Part shown: positions 10,009 through 19,784 of the stretch, piece after piece | Numbering within the stretch: the stretch's first letter is position 1 | Layout of the letters: every line of letters begins with the position of its first letter | Source: Deinandra increscens subsp. villosa | Lineage: Eukaryota > Streptophyta > Magnoliopsida > Asterales > Asteraceae | NCBI GenBank assembly: GCA_039602395.1 | Contig: JBCNJP010000024.1 | Coordinates: forward strand, 6,169,524 to 6,233,523 | DNA: 64,000 nucleotides | Direction of reading: 5' to 3' | Notes under the pieces: generated by a model | What the model saw: the letters and a program-made list of their open reading frames with translations, nothing else | The model's database searches: none | What the model was told of the DNA's origin: nothing | Position numbers and translations under genes: made by a program

Positions 10009-13000
10009 TTAGCCACATATCGCGCAATGTCGGCTTTCATGTTCGGCCACCAATACAAGACTCTTCAAATCCTGGTACATTTTATCTGATCCGGGGTGTA
10101 CCGAGTATCTTGACTTGTGAGCCTCGTCCATCACGAGCTCACGGAGATTTCCAAACAAAGGAATCCAGATTCTGTCATTATAGTACGTGAGTCCATCGGA
10201 CTTAACTTCAGAATGGCCATCTACACCACGCAGTGCTTCAGCTGCGAAGTTTTCCGCTTTCAAAGCTTCTCGTTGGCAGTCACGGATTCGATCCGGCAAT
10301 CCCGTGTGAATAGTAAGTTGTAGCGCTCGTACCCTTCGAGGCTTTTCGTGCTCTTTTCGACTCAAGGCATCAGCCACAACATTGGCTTTTCCAGGATGAT
10401 ACTTAATTGCCAAATCATAGTCATTTAGTAACTCGACCCACCGTCGTTGTCGCATGTTGAGATCCTTTTGATCAAAGATGTGTTGTAAGCTCTTGTGGTC
10501 GGTAAAGATCGTGCACTTTGTTCCATAGAGGTAATGTCTCCAAATCTTAAGTGCATGGACAACGGCTCCTAATTCCAAATCATGAGTCGTGTAATTCTTC
10601 TCCGTATCCTTCAGTTGCCTGGACCCGTAGGCAATTACCTTGTCCCGTTGCATCAACACACAACCAAGTCCTTGAATCGATGCATCGCAGTAAACCACAA
10701 AGTCGTCAATTCCATCGGGTAACGCGAGAATTGGAGCTGAACATAACATGTCTTTAAGCGTTTGGAACGCGTGTTCTTCTTTTTCACCCCATCTATATTG
10801 CACTCCTTTGTGCGTTAAAGCTGTTAAGGGTTGAGCTATTTGTGAGAAACCCTTAATAAACCTTCGGTAATATCCGGCAAGTCCCAAAAATTGTCGGATT
10901 TCAGTTGGTGCTCTTGGCGTAGACCAATTCTTAATAGCCTCTACTTTAGAAGGGTCGACATGAATCCCATTCTTGTCGACAATGTGTCCAAGAAACTGGA
11001 CTTCGCGAATCCAAAAATCGCATTTCGAAAACTTAGCATAAAGCTGTTCCTTGCGGAGCAATTCCAATATAAGTCGCAGATGCTCCTCGTGTTCTTCCTT
11101 TGACTTGGAGTAGATCAAAATATCGTCGATGAAGACTATTACAAACTTATCGAGGTACGGCTTGCACACTCGATTCATCAGGTCCATAAACACAGCAGGT
11201 GCATTGGTTAGCCCAAACGGCATAACCAGGAACTCGTAGTGTCCATACCGAGTTCTAAAAGCAGTCTTAGGAACATCCTCTTCACGAACACGAAGTTGGT
11301 GATAACCAGACCGTAGATCGATCTTTGAGTAGTAGCTTGAACCTTGCAGTTGATCGAAGAGATCGTCGATTCGAGGAAGTGGATATCGATTCTTGATCGT
11401 AACTTTGTTGAGCTCTCGGTAGTCGATACACATTCGGAACGTTCCATCTTTCTTCTTAACAAACAATACCGGAGCTCCCCATGGAGACGAGCTGGGGCGG
11501 ATAAACCCTTTGTCGAGTAACTCTTGAAGTTGGGCGGAAAGCTCGTTAAGTTCGCTTACTGCTAAACGGTACGGTGCGCGTGCAATCGGAGCGGCGCCGG
11601 GAGCCAAATCAATCCCAAACTCAACTTGTCGAAATGGAGGCAAGCCAGGCAGATCTTCAGGAAATACATCTTGGAAGTCGCGAACTATCGGGTAATCATC
11701 AATTTTGCGCTCGGGATGTGTCGTGTCAGTGACGTTTGCAAGAATCGCGAAGTGACCCTTACGGAGGCATTTCTGAGCTTTAAGGAATGAACTAATGCCG
11801 GTGACTGTTCCACCTTTCTCACCTTGAACCGTTAATACTTTACCGTCTTCGAGTGGGATACGAACCACTTTTTCTTGGCATAAAATTTCAGCGCGGTTTT
11901 CGGATAACCAATCCATTCCTACTATGACGTCGAAACTACCAATCGGGAAAGGCATAAGGTCAATTCCTAGGGTATGGCCAGCTAGTTCTAACTTACAGCC
12001 CTTAACTATCTGGGTCGTATCATGAAGTTTACCATTTGCTAGTTCTACCACATATTTAGCATCTAAGTCGATTGGTTTAGCATTAATTAGTCTAGCAAAT
12101 TTAGTGGAAATAAAGCTTCTTTCAGCACCAGAATCAAATAAAACAGTAGCAAAGAAACCGTTCAAAATAAATTTACCATTAATCACGTTGGCGTCATTGC
12201 GAGCTTCACCCTGGCCCATGACGAAAGCTCGACCTCTACCATTTCCACCATTCCCGTTATTACCATTTCCGTTGCCATTCCCATTACCATTCCCTCCACC
12301 GTTACCATTCCCACCGTTATTTCCCTGATTGCCATTACCTTGTCTTCTCAGCTGAGGGCAGTCTCTTTTAATGTGACCTTGAGCACCACACTCAAAGCAG
12401 CCACGGGCTCCCCCATTGTTGTTGTTCTGACCATTGTTTCCATTGCCCCGATTGTTCCCATAGTTGTTCCCATGATTGTTGTTGTTGTTCCTTCTGGGGC
12501 GGTTTTGTTGCTCAGGCAGAATCGCCCAACAGTCTTTCGCTTCGTGGCCTCCCTTACCACACCTTTCACAGCTCAGACTCTTTCTGCAAGTCCCAGCATG
12601 ATGTTTCCCGCATTTGTTGCACATGGGTAGGTTACCCTTGTAGTTGCTCTGACCATTTCCGCCCTGGCGGTAGTTGCCACTGTTATTCCCGGACCTCTTG
12701 CTTTGACCTTGGGAGTTATAAGACCTCCCAGTGCTGTTTCCAACACTCTGAACATTCATTGAGTTCTCAGGAGCTTCATCATCAGCTTTTCTCTTGCCAC
12801 TAAGGGCAGTCTTCTCGGTGGCTTTCGCAGGTAGAGTACCTTTCTCGACCTCTTGATCAGTGAGTTTGTGAGCCAAACGAATGGCTTGCTGTACGGTCGC
12901 GGGGTTGCTGGCAGTCACCAATCCTTTGATTTGAGGCGCGAGGCCTTCCAGATAACGCTCAATGCGTTTGAACTCAGCATCGACCATTGTGGGGCATAGG

Positions 13001-13350
13001 ACCTCATACTCATGATATCGTGCGGTGTACTGCTCGATTTCAGACCCAAACATCTTCAGATTCAAGAATTCGCCTTCTAGCTTCTTCACTTGGTCACGGG
13101 GACAGTATTCCTCCATAATCAGTTCCTTAAATGCTGCCCACTGCATGTTATTAGCCGCGTCTAGCCCAACCATCTGAATTTCAGCGTTCCACCAGGAGAG
13201 TGCAGCTCCTTCGAAGGTACCAGTAGCAAACTTCACCTTGCTTTCAGCTGGGCAGTTACACATGGAGAAAACCTTTTCAGACTTCTCAATCCATCTGAGG
13301 AGTCCTACAGCTCCTTCTTCGCCGGAAAATGTCATCGGCTTGCAGTCCAT
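10009..13350 (-). CDS. Gypsy 1: Gag-protease-reverse transcriptase-RNase H polyprotein (main exon)
   Basis: One open frame of 1,113 codons. From the ATG at 13350: the retrotransposon Gag capsid domain (about residues 5-165); a basic and Gly/Asn-rich linker; three zinc knuckles (CNKC near 242, CERC near 260, CFECGAQGHIKRDC near 319); aspartic protease with LFDSGAERSFIS (about 402); reverse transcriptase with YPLPRIDDLFDQLQG and the catalytic FIDDILIYS (about 738); RNase H with YCDASIQGLG (about 886); and the start of the integrase zinc finger before an inserted base near 10060 shifts the frame. The internal ATG at 13350 is the first in this frame, but the capsid homology begins before it (CTFKSF), and a separate 5' exon at 13449-13584 joins in phase if 13383-13448 is spliced. 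The protein was probably made recently, given the near-identical LTRs. Confidence 0.9.
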   Translation of the reverse strand: MDCKPMTFSGEEGAVGLLRWIEKSEKVFSMCNCPAESKVKFATGTFEGAALSWWNAEIQMVGLDAANNMQWAAFKELIMEEYCPRDQVKKLEGEFLNLKMFGSEIEQYTARYHEYEVLCPTMVDAEFKRIERYLEGLAPQIKGLVTASNPATVQQAIRLAHKLTDQEVEKGTLPAKATEKTALSGKRKADDEAPENSMNVQSVGNSTGRSYNSQGQSKRSGNNSGNYRQGGNGQSNYKGNLPMCNKCGKHHAGTCRKSLSCERCGKGGHEAKDCWAILPEQQNRPRRNNNNNHGNNYGNNRGNGNNGQNNNNGGARGCFECGAQGHIKRDCPQLRRQGNGNQGNNGGNGNGGGNGNGNGNGNGNNGNGGNGRGRAFVMGQGEARNDANVINGKFILNGFFATVLFDSGAERSFISTKFARLINAKPIDLDAKYVVELANGKLHDTTQIVKGCKLELAGHTLGIDLMPFPIGSFDVIVGMDWLSENRAEILCQEKVVRIPLEDGKVLTVQGEKGGTVTGISSFLKAQKCLRKGHFAILANVTDTTHPERKIDDYPIVRDFQDVFPEDLPGLPPFRQVEFGIDLAPGAAPIARAPYRLAVSELNELSAQLQELLDKGFIRPSSSPWGAPVLFVKKKDGTFRMCIDYRELNKVTIKNRYPLPRIDDLFDQLQGSSYYSKIDLRSGYHQLRVREEDVPKTAFRTRYGHYEFLVMPFGLTNAPAVFMDLMNRVCKPYLDKFVIVFIDDILIYSKSKEEHEEHLRLILELLRKEQLYAKFSKCDFWIREVQFLGHIVDKNGIHVDPSKVEAIKNWSTPRAPTEIRQFLGLAGYYRRFIKGFSQIAQPLTALTHKGVQYRWGEKEEHAFQTLKDMLCSAPILALPDGIDDFVVYCDASIQGLGCVLMQRDKVIAYGSRQLKDTEKNYTTHDLELGAVVHALKIWRHYLYGTKCTIFTDHKSLQHIFDQKDLNMRQRRWVELLNDYDLAIKYHPGKANVVADALSRKEHEKPRRVRALQLTIHTGLPDRIRDCQREALKAENFAAEALRGVDGHSEVKSDGLTYYNDRIWIPLFGNLRELVMDEAHKSRYSVHPGSDKMYQDLKSLVLVAEHESRHCAICG

Positions 13351-13382
13351 GAAGGACTTGAACGTGCAGTGGTGGTGGTTTC

Positions 13383-13448
13383 CTGATGCATAAATAGTTC
13401 GGATTTTAAAATTAAACAGGTCATGATATAAACGCTTTGTGCCTTAAC
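13383..13448 (-). other. Intron-like insert in Gypsy 1 gag
   Basis: It is 66 bp, starting GTTAAGGC and ending TTTATGCATCAG. It has a stop (TAA) right after the donor and is AT-rich like plant introns. Removing it joins 13449-13584 to the capsid frame in phase 1 with no stop. Gypsy 2 has the same donor and acceptor with diverged interior (48092-48162). Confidence 0.6.
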
Positions 13449-13584
13449 CGGCATAATAGTTACCCTGTGCGGCATATGCAGCTTGGACGGCTGCCACCGC
13501 GGCTTGCACATGTTCATTAATCATCGCTTGCAGCTGTGCAGGCGTCATGTTTATGTTGCCTCTTCCGTTTCCTCTTCCAGACAT
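13449..13584 (-). CDS. Gypsy 1: putative first Gag exon
   Basis: The ATG at 13584 opens 45 codons: MSGRGNGRGNINMTP, then an alanine/glutamine-rich helix (QAAVAAVQAAYAAQ), then NYYA. It is followed by G|GTTAAG. Without splicing it is a 46-residue peptide ending at the TAA of the insert. With splicing it supplies the Gag N terminus and adds the residues just before the capsid domain. Gypsy 2 has a 133-nt counterpart at the same place. Translation from this ATG is inferred from conservation. Confidence 0.6.
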
Positions 13585-14136
13585 CTTGCTGAACAGTTAA
13601 AGTAGCCAATGTTCAGTCATAATTATACCTTATACATATCCCATAATATGTATATTAACCATTTTCCCGTTATCCCACTATTAGTCCAGAAAAATTTTGT
13701 GCATAATGGAGGCGTCGTCGAGGAACGTCGAAAGTCGTAGGCAGCTATCGTCGAAGGTCGGCTTTCCCAATAAAGTCACCGTCGGCGTAGTCGTCGTAGT
13801 AGAAATCAGGACGTAGCGTGTAGCATCGTTTCGTTGTCGCTTTCCCCAGAGTAGTGTGCGTATTCGCGGTTGCATTTCGTATTCGTGTGTGAAAATTTCC
13901 TAAGGTCTTTCCGTTAGACTACTTAGACACGGTCTATACATATATATTTATATGTATATATATATATATATATATACATACGTATTAAGCCTTTACTTAC
14001 ACAGCAGAGCGAGTATCCCAGGTTGGCACGTAAAAATTTTGTCTTTGGGAATTTGTTTACTCGTTTTGTAACCAAGGTTTTCAAGTTGCAGTTTCCAAAT
14101 CGTTTTCAAAAATGATTCCAGTTCTCTGCAACTTAT
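13585..14136 (-). other. 5' leader of Gypsy 1
   Basis: Untranslated sequence between primer site and gag. It contains several GTCGTCG-rich stretches (13705-13830) and an AT dinucleotide microsatellite (about 13938-13978). Gypsy 2 has a clearly homologous leader at 48296-48822. I see no further gene. Confidence 0.6.
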
Positions 14137-14149
14137 GGCTCTGATACCA
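14137..14149 (-). promoter_or_regulatory. Primer binding site of Gypsy 1
   Basis: GGCTCTGATACCA, complementary to the initiator tRNA-Met 3' end on the element strand, 3 nt inside the 5' LTR. Confidence 0.9.
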
Positions 14150-14152
14150 ATC

Positions 14153-16709
14153 TGTCACACCCCCAATTTACCACTAACGGAGTTTATACCGTCGAGGGGT
14201 GCGACTAGACCAGGATCCACAACCATAGTTACAAATACTAAACGAATCAGGGTTAGTTCAAACACAAGTTATAAATCAAAGTCTTAAATTACATACGCAG
14301 CGGAAAAATAATTGTCCTTAGCACTAACCACGTGCTTTACATAAATGTTGTTTTAAATTCCCAATTTAGTTTAAATAAAAGTAAACATCCTCTGTGCCAT
14401 GCCAACCTCCAGCGGATACTCCTTAGCGATCTGCAAAAGTTTAAACCACGCAAGTGTCAACCTAACGGTTGGTGAGTTCACAGTGGGCTTGTCATGCATT
14501 GGCCCAGTCTCATAATCATAATTCGTGTCAAGGTATACTTACAAGTTATTTATTTGTGAAAAGCAATGCTCGTAATTATTTCTTTGTTTATAAATGAAGT
14601 TTCCGTGACCTACGTCATCGGGTATGTACTAGTTCCGTAAAGTTAAAGGACTCAACCGATATCGCGGGTAGCTAATCCGTTGTTCCATGCTCTAAGGAAG
14701 TTTGTACCAAAGCTGACTTATTTTGTGGGGGCCGAGCCATCCCGTACGGTGCGGACCTACGTCATCGCGGTTTTTGCCTCCCCCGTGTCCTCCCCGGGAC
14801 TACGGTCAAATAGGCTGATATTGTTCCTCCGTGCACTCCCCGTGCCACGGGGCGGAGTTTGTCAAACTCCAGTAGATCTACCCAACATCCCCTCGCTTTC
14901 ACAATTAATGGCACAATTTTGTGAGGACTTTTAAGTTATAAGGCATCCTTAGAAAACATGTGATATCATGTGGTTCAGACTTTAACCTACACTAGCCATA
15001 TTAAAACGTTTTCAGTTTTGTTTCAGAAAAATAGTTTGTTCATAGTTCACAAGTGTTTCCCATAAAACACTTCAGTTCATCAAGTGGGTGCCAAGCATCC
15101 CGTGTTCTCATGTTCATCGGTAGGTGCCTAGCACTCTAGAGTTTGTCAGCATTGTTTTTCGTCAAGTTGTTCGGTGTGGCCCAAACGGACTCACGGTAAA
15201 CAGGTTAGTGACACTCACCTTTGGTTGCACTGCTACACTTCAAGTAATCCAAATATTGTTGTTTAACGAAGACCTAGAACACGTTTAGGTCTTAAGTATT
15301 AGTTTCGTGTCTAATCTTTACTTAACGTCACTATGGCCCATAACATAGCACGTTGCAACTATGACTCGACATACCGACACACGACACCAATGGTTGATCA
15401 TAAACAAGGGTTCATATAAATCAGATATCAAACATGTTTCATCATGGCATAATCATGTAAGTCATGGCATAACACTTAAGCAAATTTCACAAGTTTGGTT
15501 TTTAGGTCAGGTCTTAGTTTCGCTAGCACAGTTTCGCTAGGCAGTTTCGCTAGGTGCACGGGCAGCACTTTCGCTAGGCAATGCCCGGTGACACAGTTTC
15601 GCTAGGCTAGTTTCGCCCGAAACTGCTGACGCAGTTTCGCTAGCCTAGTTTCGCAGGGAAACTGGTTTGAACTTTCGTTCAGGTATTTCGCTCGGTAGTT
15701 TCGTTCGAGCTGGTCTGGTCAGGTTACCCGGCGACACTATAGTTTCGCTGGGTAGTGTCGCTGGAAGGAGATATAGTTTCGCTACTTAGTTTCGCCCAGA
15801 GAACACGCAGTTTCGCTGGTCGCGAAAAACATACGGATTTGCCTAAAAATCAACCTAACAGCTTCTGATCTTACATGCAATTCATTATTTAGCATACATA
15901 GGCATTTACCAACATAAATCAAGCAACTTTAACACGTTTAACATGCATTTTAATCATCAAATCTCTAAAAACACTTCTAAACCCTAAAATGACCAAAATT
16001 GCATAAATCATCATCATGGTTTGTTTTTAAACGTAAAGTTGCTGACTTTATGATAAAACTAGCATCCCTAGACAACATATTAGCAGATCAAGCAATTACA
16101 TGAGGGTTTGAGCATGCTTTTAAAGAAAACACAAGGAAAAGACATAAAGAAAGGTTTTTGGAGACTCACGATTTGATCTAGGATCCAAATGGGTGTTGTC
16201 TCAAGGCTGAGATGATGATTCTTGATGGTTTCTTAGCTGACCAGAATCTCCAGGAGAAAAGAGTGTGTGTGTGTTTGTTGTGAAATGAGGCAAATGAGGC
16301 TACTAGGGTTTATTAAGTTTATTTATATCAGAGGCTAGTTTCGCTGGCAGTTTCGCTAGCCAGGCGAAACTAGCTCTGGTCACGAGTTAACGGGTAGCTT
16401 AGCTGGCTACCGGGCGACACTATAGTTTCGCCCGTTAGTTTCGCTGGCTACTAAAACAGGTCAATTTTCACATAATCAAGTATTTACAATTAATCATGCT
16501 ATTCACAATAATAAGTCATGTATTTAAATCACATTGCACATAAAGACAATCAATGATGAACACATAACACATATGGACGGGTTCGGTGATCAACCAAAGG
16601 TCGTGGACGTATTCGGCCTAGTTAAGCATTAGTTACTAAGTTAACACTTATAATCGTAACTAACGGACTTGTCTAACGGAAGTTAACCTTGAAATTCTCG
16701 GGTGTCACA
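14153..16709 (-). repeat. 5' LTR of Gypsy 1 (promoter copy)
   Basis: It is 2,557 bp and near-identical to 6125-8681. Transcription should start roughly 30 bp past the TATA box at 16319-16327, making U3 about 390 bp and leaving about 2.1 kb of transcribed R/U5 that holds the main TTTCGCTRG cluster (15515-15823). TTTCGC repeats at 16334-16454 lie directly upstream of the TATA box. Confidence 0.93.
16319..16327 (-). promoter_or_regulatory. LTR TATA box, Gypsy 1
   Basis: TATAAATAA on the minus strand. It is conserved in all four Gypsy 1/2 LTRs (8291-8299, 43024-43032 and 50991-50999) while flanking bases vary, and GCGAAACTAG ends about 8 bp upstream. Confidence 0.6.
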
Positions 16710-18227
16710 TTCTTTCTATTGCCTGGCAAGATAGGTTTGTTCCTCATTGAAGAGAAAAAGTTTTGCTTCTCAATTCCAGCAGAGTTGCTCTTCCAATGTT
16801 CATCAGCAGACCTATATAAGTTATGTTCCTGCACTAGAGATCTCATAGGCTTATCAACAGTTATGTTAAAGGCAGTGGTTAGTGCGTCAATATCAAATAA
16901 ACAAGTGGTTTGAGATTCAAAATTGTTGGTAGATTTTTCATTAAAAGGGACATTTATAGTTTCCTCAACAATTTTGGTTCTCTTGTTGTACACTCTGTAT
17001 GCTTTTGACACACCTGAGTATCCAACAAAATATCCCTCATCTGCCTTTTCAGCAAATTTGGGCAATGACTCATTGGTTATTAATATAGTAACAGGACAAC
17101 GAAATGGCTTAAAGAAATAAATGTTTGGCTTTCTTTTTCTCCAAAGCTCATAAGGTGTCTTGTTTTTGCCCTTGAAAATTAAAATCCTATTTTCGACATA
17201 ACAGGCAGTGTTCACTGCTTCTGCCCAAAATATCACAGGGAGCTTGGAGTCTGCTAACATGGATCTAGCAGCTTCAATCAATGTCCTATTTCTCCTTTCA
17301 GCAACAGTCTTTTGCTGTGGAGTTCTAGGAGCACTGAATTGTCTCACAATTCCCTTCTCCTCACAAAATGTATTCAAAACATGATTTTTGAACTCTGTGC
17401 CATTGTCACATCTGATTGTTTTGACTTTAAGATTGGATTGATTTTCTAAATTTATCACAAGTGTTTTCAACAATTCAGCAGTTTCATCTTTTGTTTTAAG
17501 AAAGAAAACCCAAGTGTATCTAGAGAAATCATCAATTATTACAAAGCACTATGACCTTTTCCCTAAACTCATTACTCTAGTTGGACCAAAAAGATCCATG
17601 TGCAACAGCTCTAGAGGTTTTGAGATGGGAGATTCAACTTTTGTCTTAAAGGAGGTTGTATGTTGCTTGCCCTTGAGACATGGCACACAGTTTTCAGAAC
17701 ATGCAAAATGCTTGTTAGGAAGACACTTAACCAAGCCAAGATTCACAATTCTGTTCATGATTTTGTAGTTCACATGACCTAACCTTCTATGCCACAGATC
17801 AGATTCGTCAACTGAGGCTTTGGATACAAAGCAAGCAGTGCCACATGAGGGTGCAGCAACTGACATATCCAAAATGTATAATCCATCTCTCCTGGGTGCC
17901 TTAAGCATTATTAGTTCATCAGGAATTTTGACATCAGGTTTTAGGACTATGGCCTCTTTCTCATTAAACATTAAATTCAAATTCTTGTCACATATTTGTG
18001 AGACACTAAGCAAGTTGAAATTCAATGTATCAACAAAATTGACTCTGTCAAATTTTACCAGTCTATTTGTCACATCACCTTGTGCTGTGATATGGCCTTT
18101 TGTGCTTCCAAAGGCAATGGTCCTCCATTGATTCTTTTTGTATTTTCCAGAATTTGCTTATTCCCTGTCATGTGGCAAGTGCATCCACTGTCAACTACCC
18201 ATATGCTATTTTGGCATTTATATTGCA
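16710..18227 (-). pseudogene. Copia E: protease C terminus, GAG-pre-integrase and integrase
   Basis: The minus strand carries the Copia pol order. Near 18150-18215 lies the protease active-site region (VVDSGC..HMTG). At 17549-18073 come LLSVSQICDKN and the GAG-pre-integrase zinc finger (LWHRRLGHVNYKIMNRIV, then CVPCLKGKQ), leading into the integrase core (LLHMDLFGP, first Asp). At 16710-17473 follow TIRCDNGTEFKN (second Asp), QQKTVAERRNRTLIEAARSML (Glu region) and a C-terminal part ending at the Gypsy 1 target site. Stops or shifts near 17474-17548 and 18080-18150 break it. The hinge continues on the other side of Gypsy 1 at 6124 in the same frame. Confidence 0.85.
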
Positions 18228-18250
18228 CCTGCACATATCAGAAATGATTA
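18228..18250 (-). promoter_or_regulatory. Copia E gag/pol junction: gag stop followed by TGTGCAGG
   Basis: Gag ends AWVPYRN with TAA (18250-18248). After 13 nt comes TGTGCAGG (18235-18228), which matches a plant 3' splice site; CTGAT upstream could be a branch point. Beyond CAG the pol frame is open into the protease. The same arrangement occurs in elements C (24046-24069) and D (32796-32776). Confidence 0.5.
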
Positions 18251-19784
18251 ATTTCTATAGGGGACCCAAGCCTGAGTGGTCTTGGGTCTGCCATAAGCAT
18301 CATTATACTTATACTCCTTGCATACTAAAGTATTTAAAACTGGAGCTTCATTAAGCAGATCATCATTGTCAAAACTGAAGTTCGCATATTGAGTACTTGT
18401 TTGACTAAATCCTTCACCTTTGGTGTTTTTCCTTTCAGCAATTTTTCTTTCCCTGTACTCCTTAAATTTTCTTTGCTTGTTGGTTATTTTCTTTGGTTTT
18501 TCATTTCCTTGGTTAACCAACTTAGTTCTTTCAGGAGATTTTGAAATTGTTGAGGAAAGTGTTTGTTTTGATTTGAACTCTCCCCCTGAGGTGGAACACA
18601 GTAACTTCCACTTGAACTAGTAGCAAAAACAATTTCAGGTTGGTTAGACTTTTTGCTTCTTGAAAAGTTTTCTCTAGAGGTGGTCTTTCCTCTAGAGGGA
18701 TTTCTTCTTCCTTGAGCTTCAAAATGCTCTGTACATGTGGTCTCTGCTTTTGAGCAGTAGCTGATTCGGGTTGAGTTTTGTTTTCCGGTTGAACTTGAGT
18801 TCGAGCGGAAAAATGTTCCGGTTGAACTTCAGCCGAAAAATGATTTTGCCTTAAAACAGAGAAACATCCATTTTTATCATTACCAATTAAGACCCTGTTG
18901 GATTCAGATCCAAAATACTTCATTGTGTGGCTTTTCACAGGTGAAATTCTTCCTGTGAGTTTCTTTTGAAAATTAGCTTTTGGTTGCAAAACGAGTTTTG
19001 GTTTCAAAAATGGTTTAACTTTACTCATTGGGTTAAGCTGACATACAGCAGCTAGGTGACCTTGTTCACCACAGCACATGCATTCAACAACTTTGGTTTC
19101 AAATTTTCTGGGAGACTCAAGTTTGGTTACTTGGTTGAAATTTAGTTGACCAAGCTTTTGAGTTTGACTTCCCTTTCGTTGCTCAGGTTGCTTTCCTACA
19201 ACCTTTGAATCCTTAGGTTCATAAACAGTTGGTGGAGGAACAGCAATTGATGGTTTCAAAATGTTTGACTGGTCAGCTGAAGCAGATGTGCTTGCAACAG
19301 TGACTTCAGTTTTCTTAGACTCAACAGTGTTTTCAAAACTTGTTTGTGATGAAATGTCATCAACTGTGAGACTAACTTTGCATTCAGATTTAAAGCATCA
19401 ATTGTTTTGATTACAAGTGAGTATTTAATTTGTGGTTCAACACAGTTATACCCAACACCTGCTTTACCATACATCCCTCCCATCCACAGTTTCTCAGCCT
19501 TTTTGTTTGCTGCTTGGAATTTATCACAAGTAAATAAAGCATCTTTCAGCTTGATCTCAAGAACATCAACCTCAGCCTTAGCATCTTTGGTTTCCTTTCT
19601 TAATTTCTCATGCTTTGAGAGCAAGTCATCAAGCTGTGTTTCAAGCATTGAGTTGGTTTGTTTTAACTGTTCATACTCTTTGGTTAAATTTTCAATTTTT
19701 GAAATGTATGATGATTCAGTTTTCTCGAAACATTCCTTTAACTCATTTAGGTTTGAAACTTCATCAATAAAGTCAGTGTTGTGA
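18251..19784 (-). pseudogene. Copia E: C-terminal half of Gag with coiled coil and second zinc knuckle
   Basis: Going down the minus strand: a heptad-rich coiled coil near 19560-19780 (MLETQLDDLLSKHEKLRKE), a second CCHC knuckle VVECMCCGEQGHLAAVC (near 19045-19090), a basic region with CCGGTTGAACTT-derived QPE repeats (18780-18840), and a C-terminal tail ending AWVPYRN. Frame shifts near 19258 and 18525 break it. This half is homologous in layout to the plus-strand Gag of element C and to the free-standing Gag of element D. Confidence 0.7.

Larger units (their letters stand above)
6125..16709 (-). mobile_element. Gypsy 1: nearly intact Tekay-like chromovirus LTR retrotransposon
   Basis: This is a complete 10,585-bp element in minus orientation. 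The two 2,557-bp LTRs begin TGTCACACCCCC and end ...GGTGTCACA. The 5-bp target duplication is TTCTT (6120-6124 and 16710-16714). The primer site is at 14137-14149. The purine-rich tract for plus-strand priming lies just inside the 3' LTR (about 8682-8695). Order along the element strand: 5' LTR, primer site, leader, gag exon 1, intron-like insert, gag-pro-RT-RNase H, integrase with chromodomain, 3' LTR. The only lesions I see are one inserted base near 10060 and a stop at 9951-9953, both in integrase. I count three LTR differences. It landed in the integrase/hinge boundary of Copia E. Confidence 0.93.

Noticed and set aside
12104..12630. Plus-strand ORFs opposite Gypsy 1 gag-pol, some Pro- or Val-rich
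   Set aside because: They are antisense shadows of the Asn/Gly-rich Gag linker and have no support of their own.
14137..14149. tRNA-like match GGCTCTGATACCA at several places
   Set aside because: Only the 3' end of initiator tRNA-Met is matched and always next to an LTR, so these are primer binding sites and not tRNA genes.
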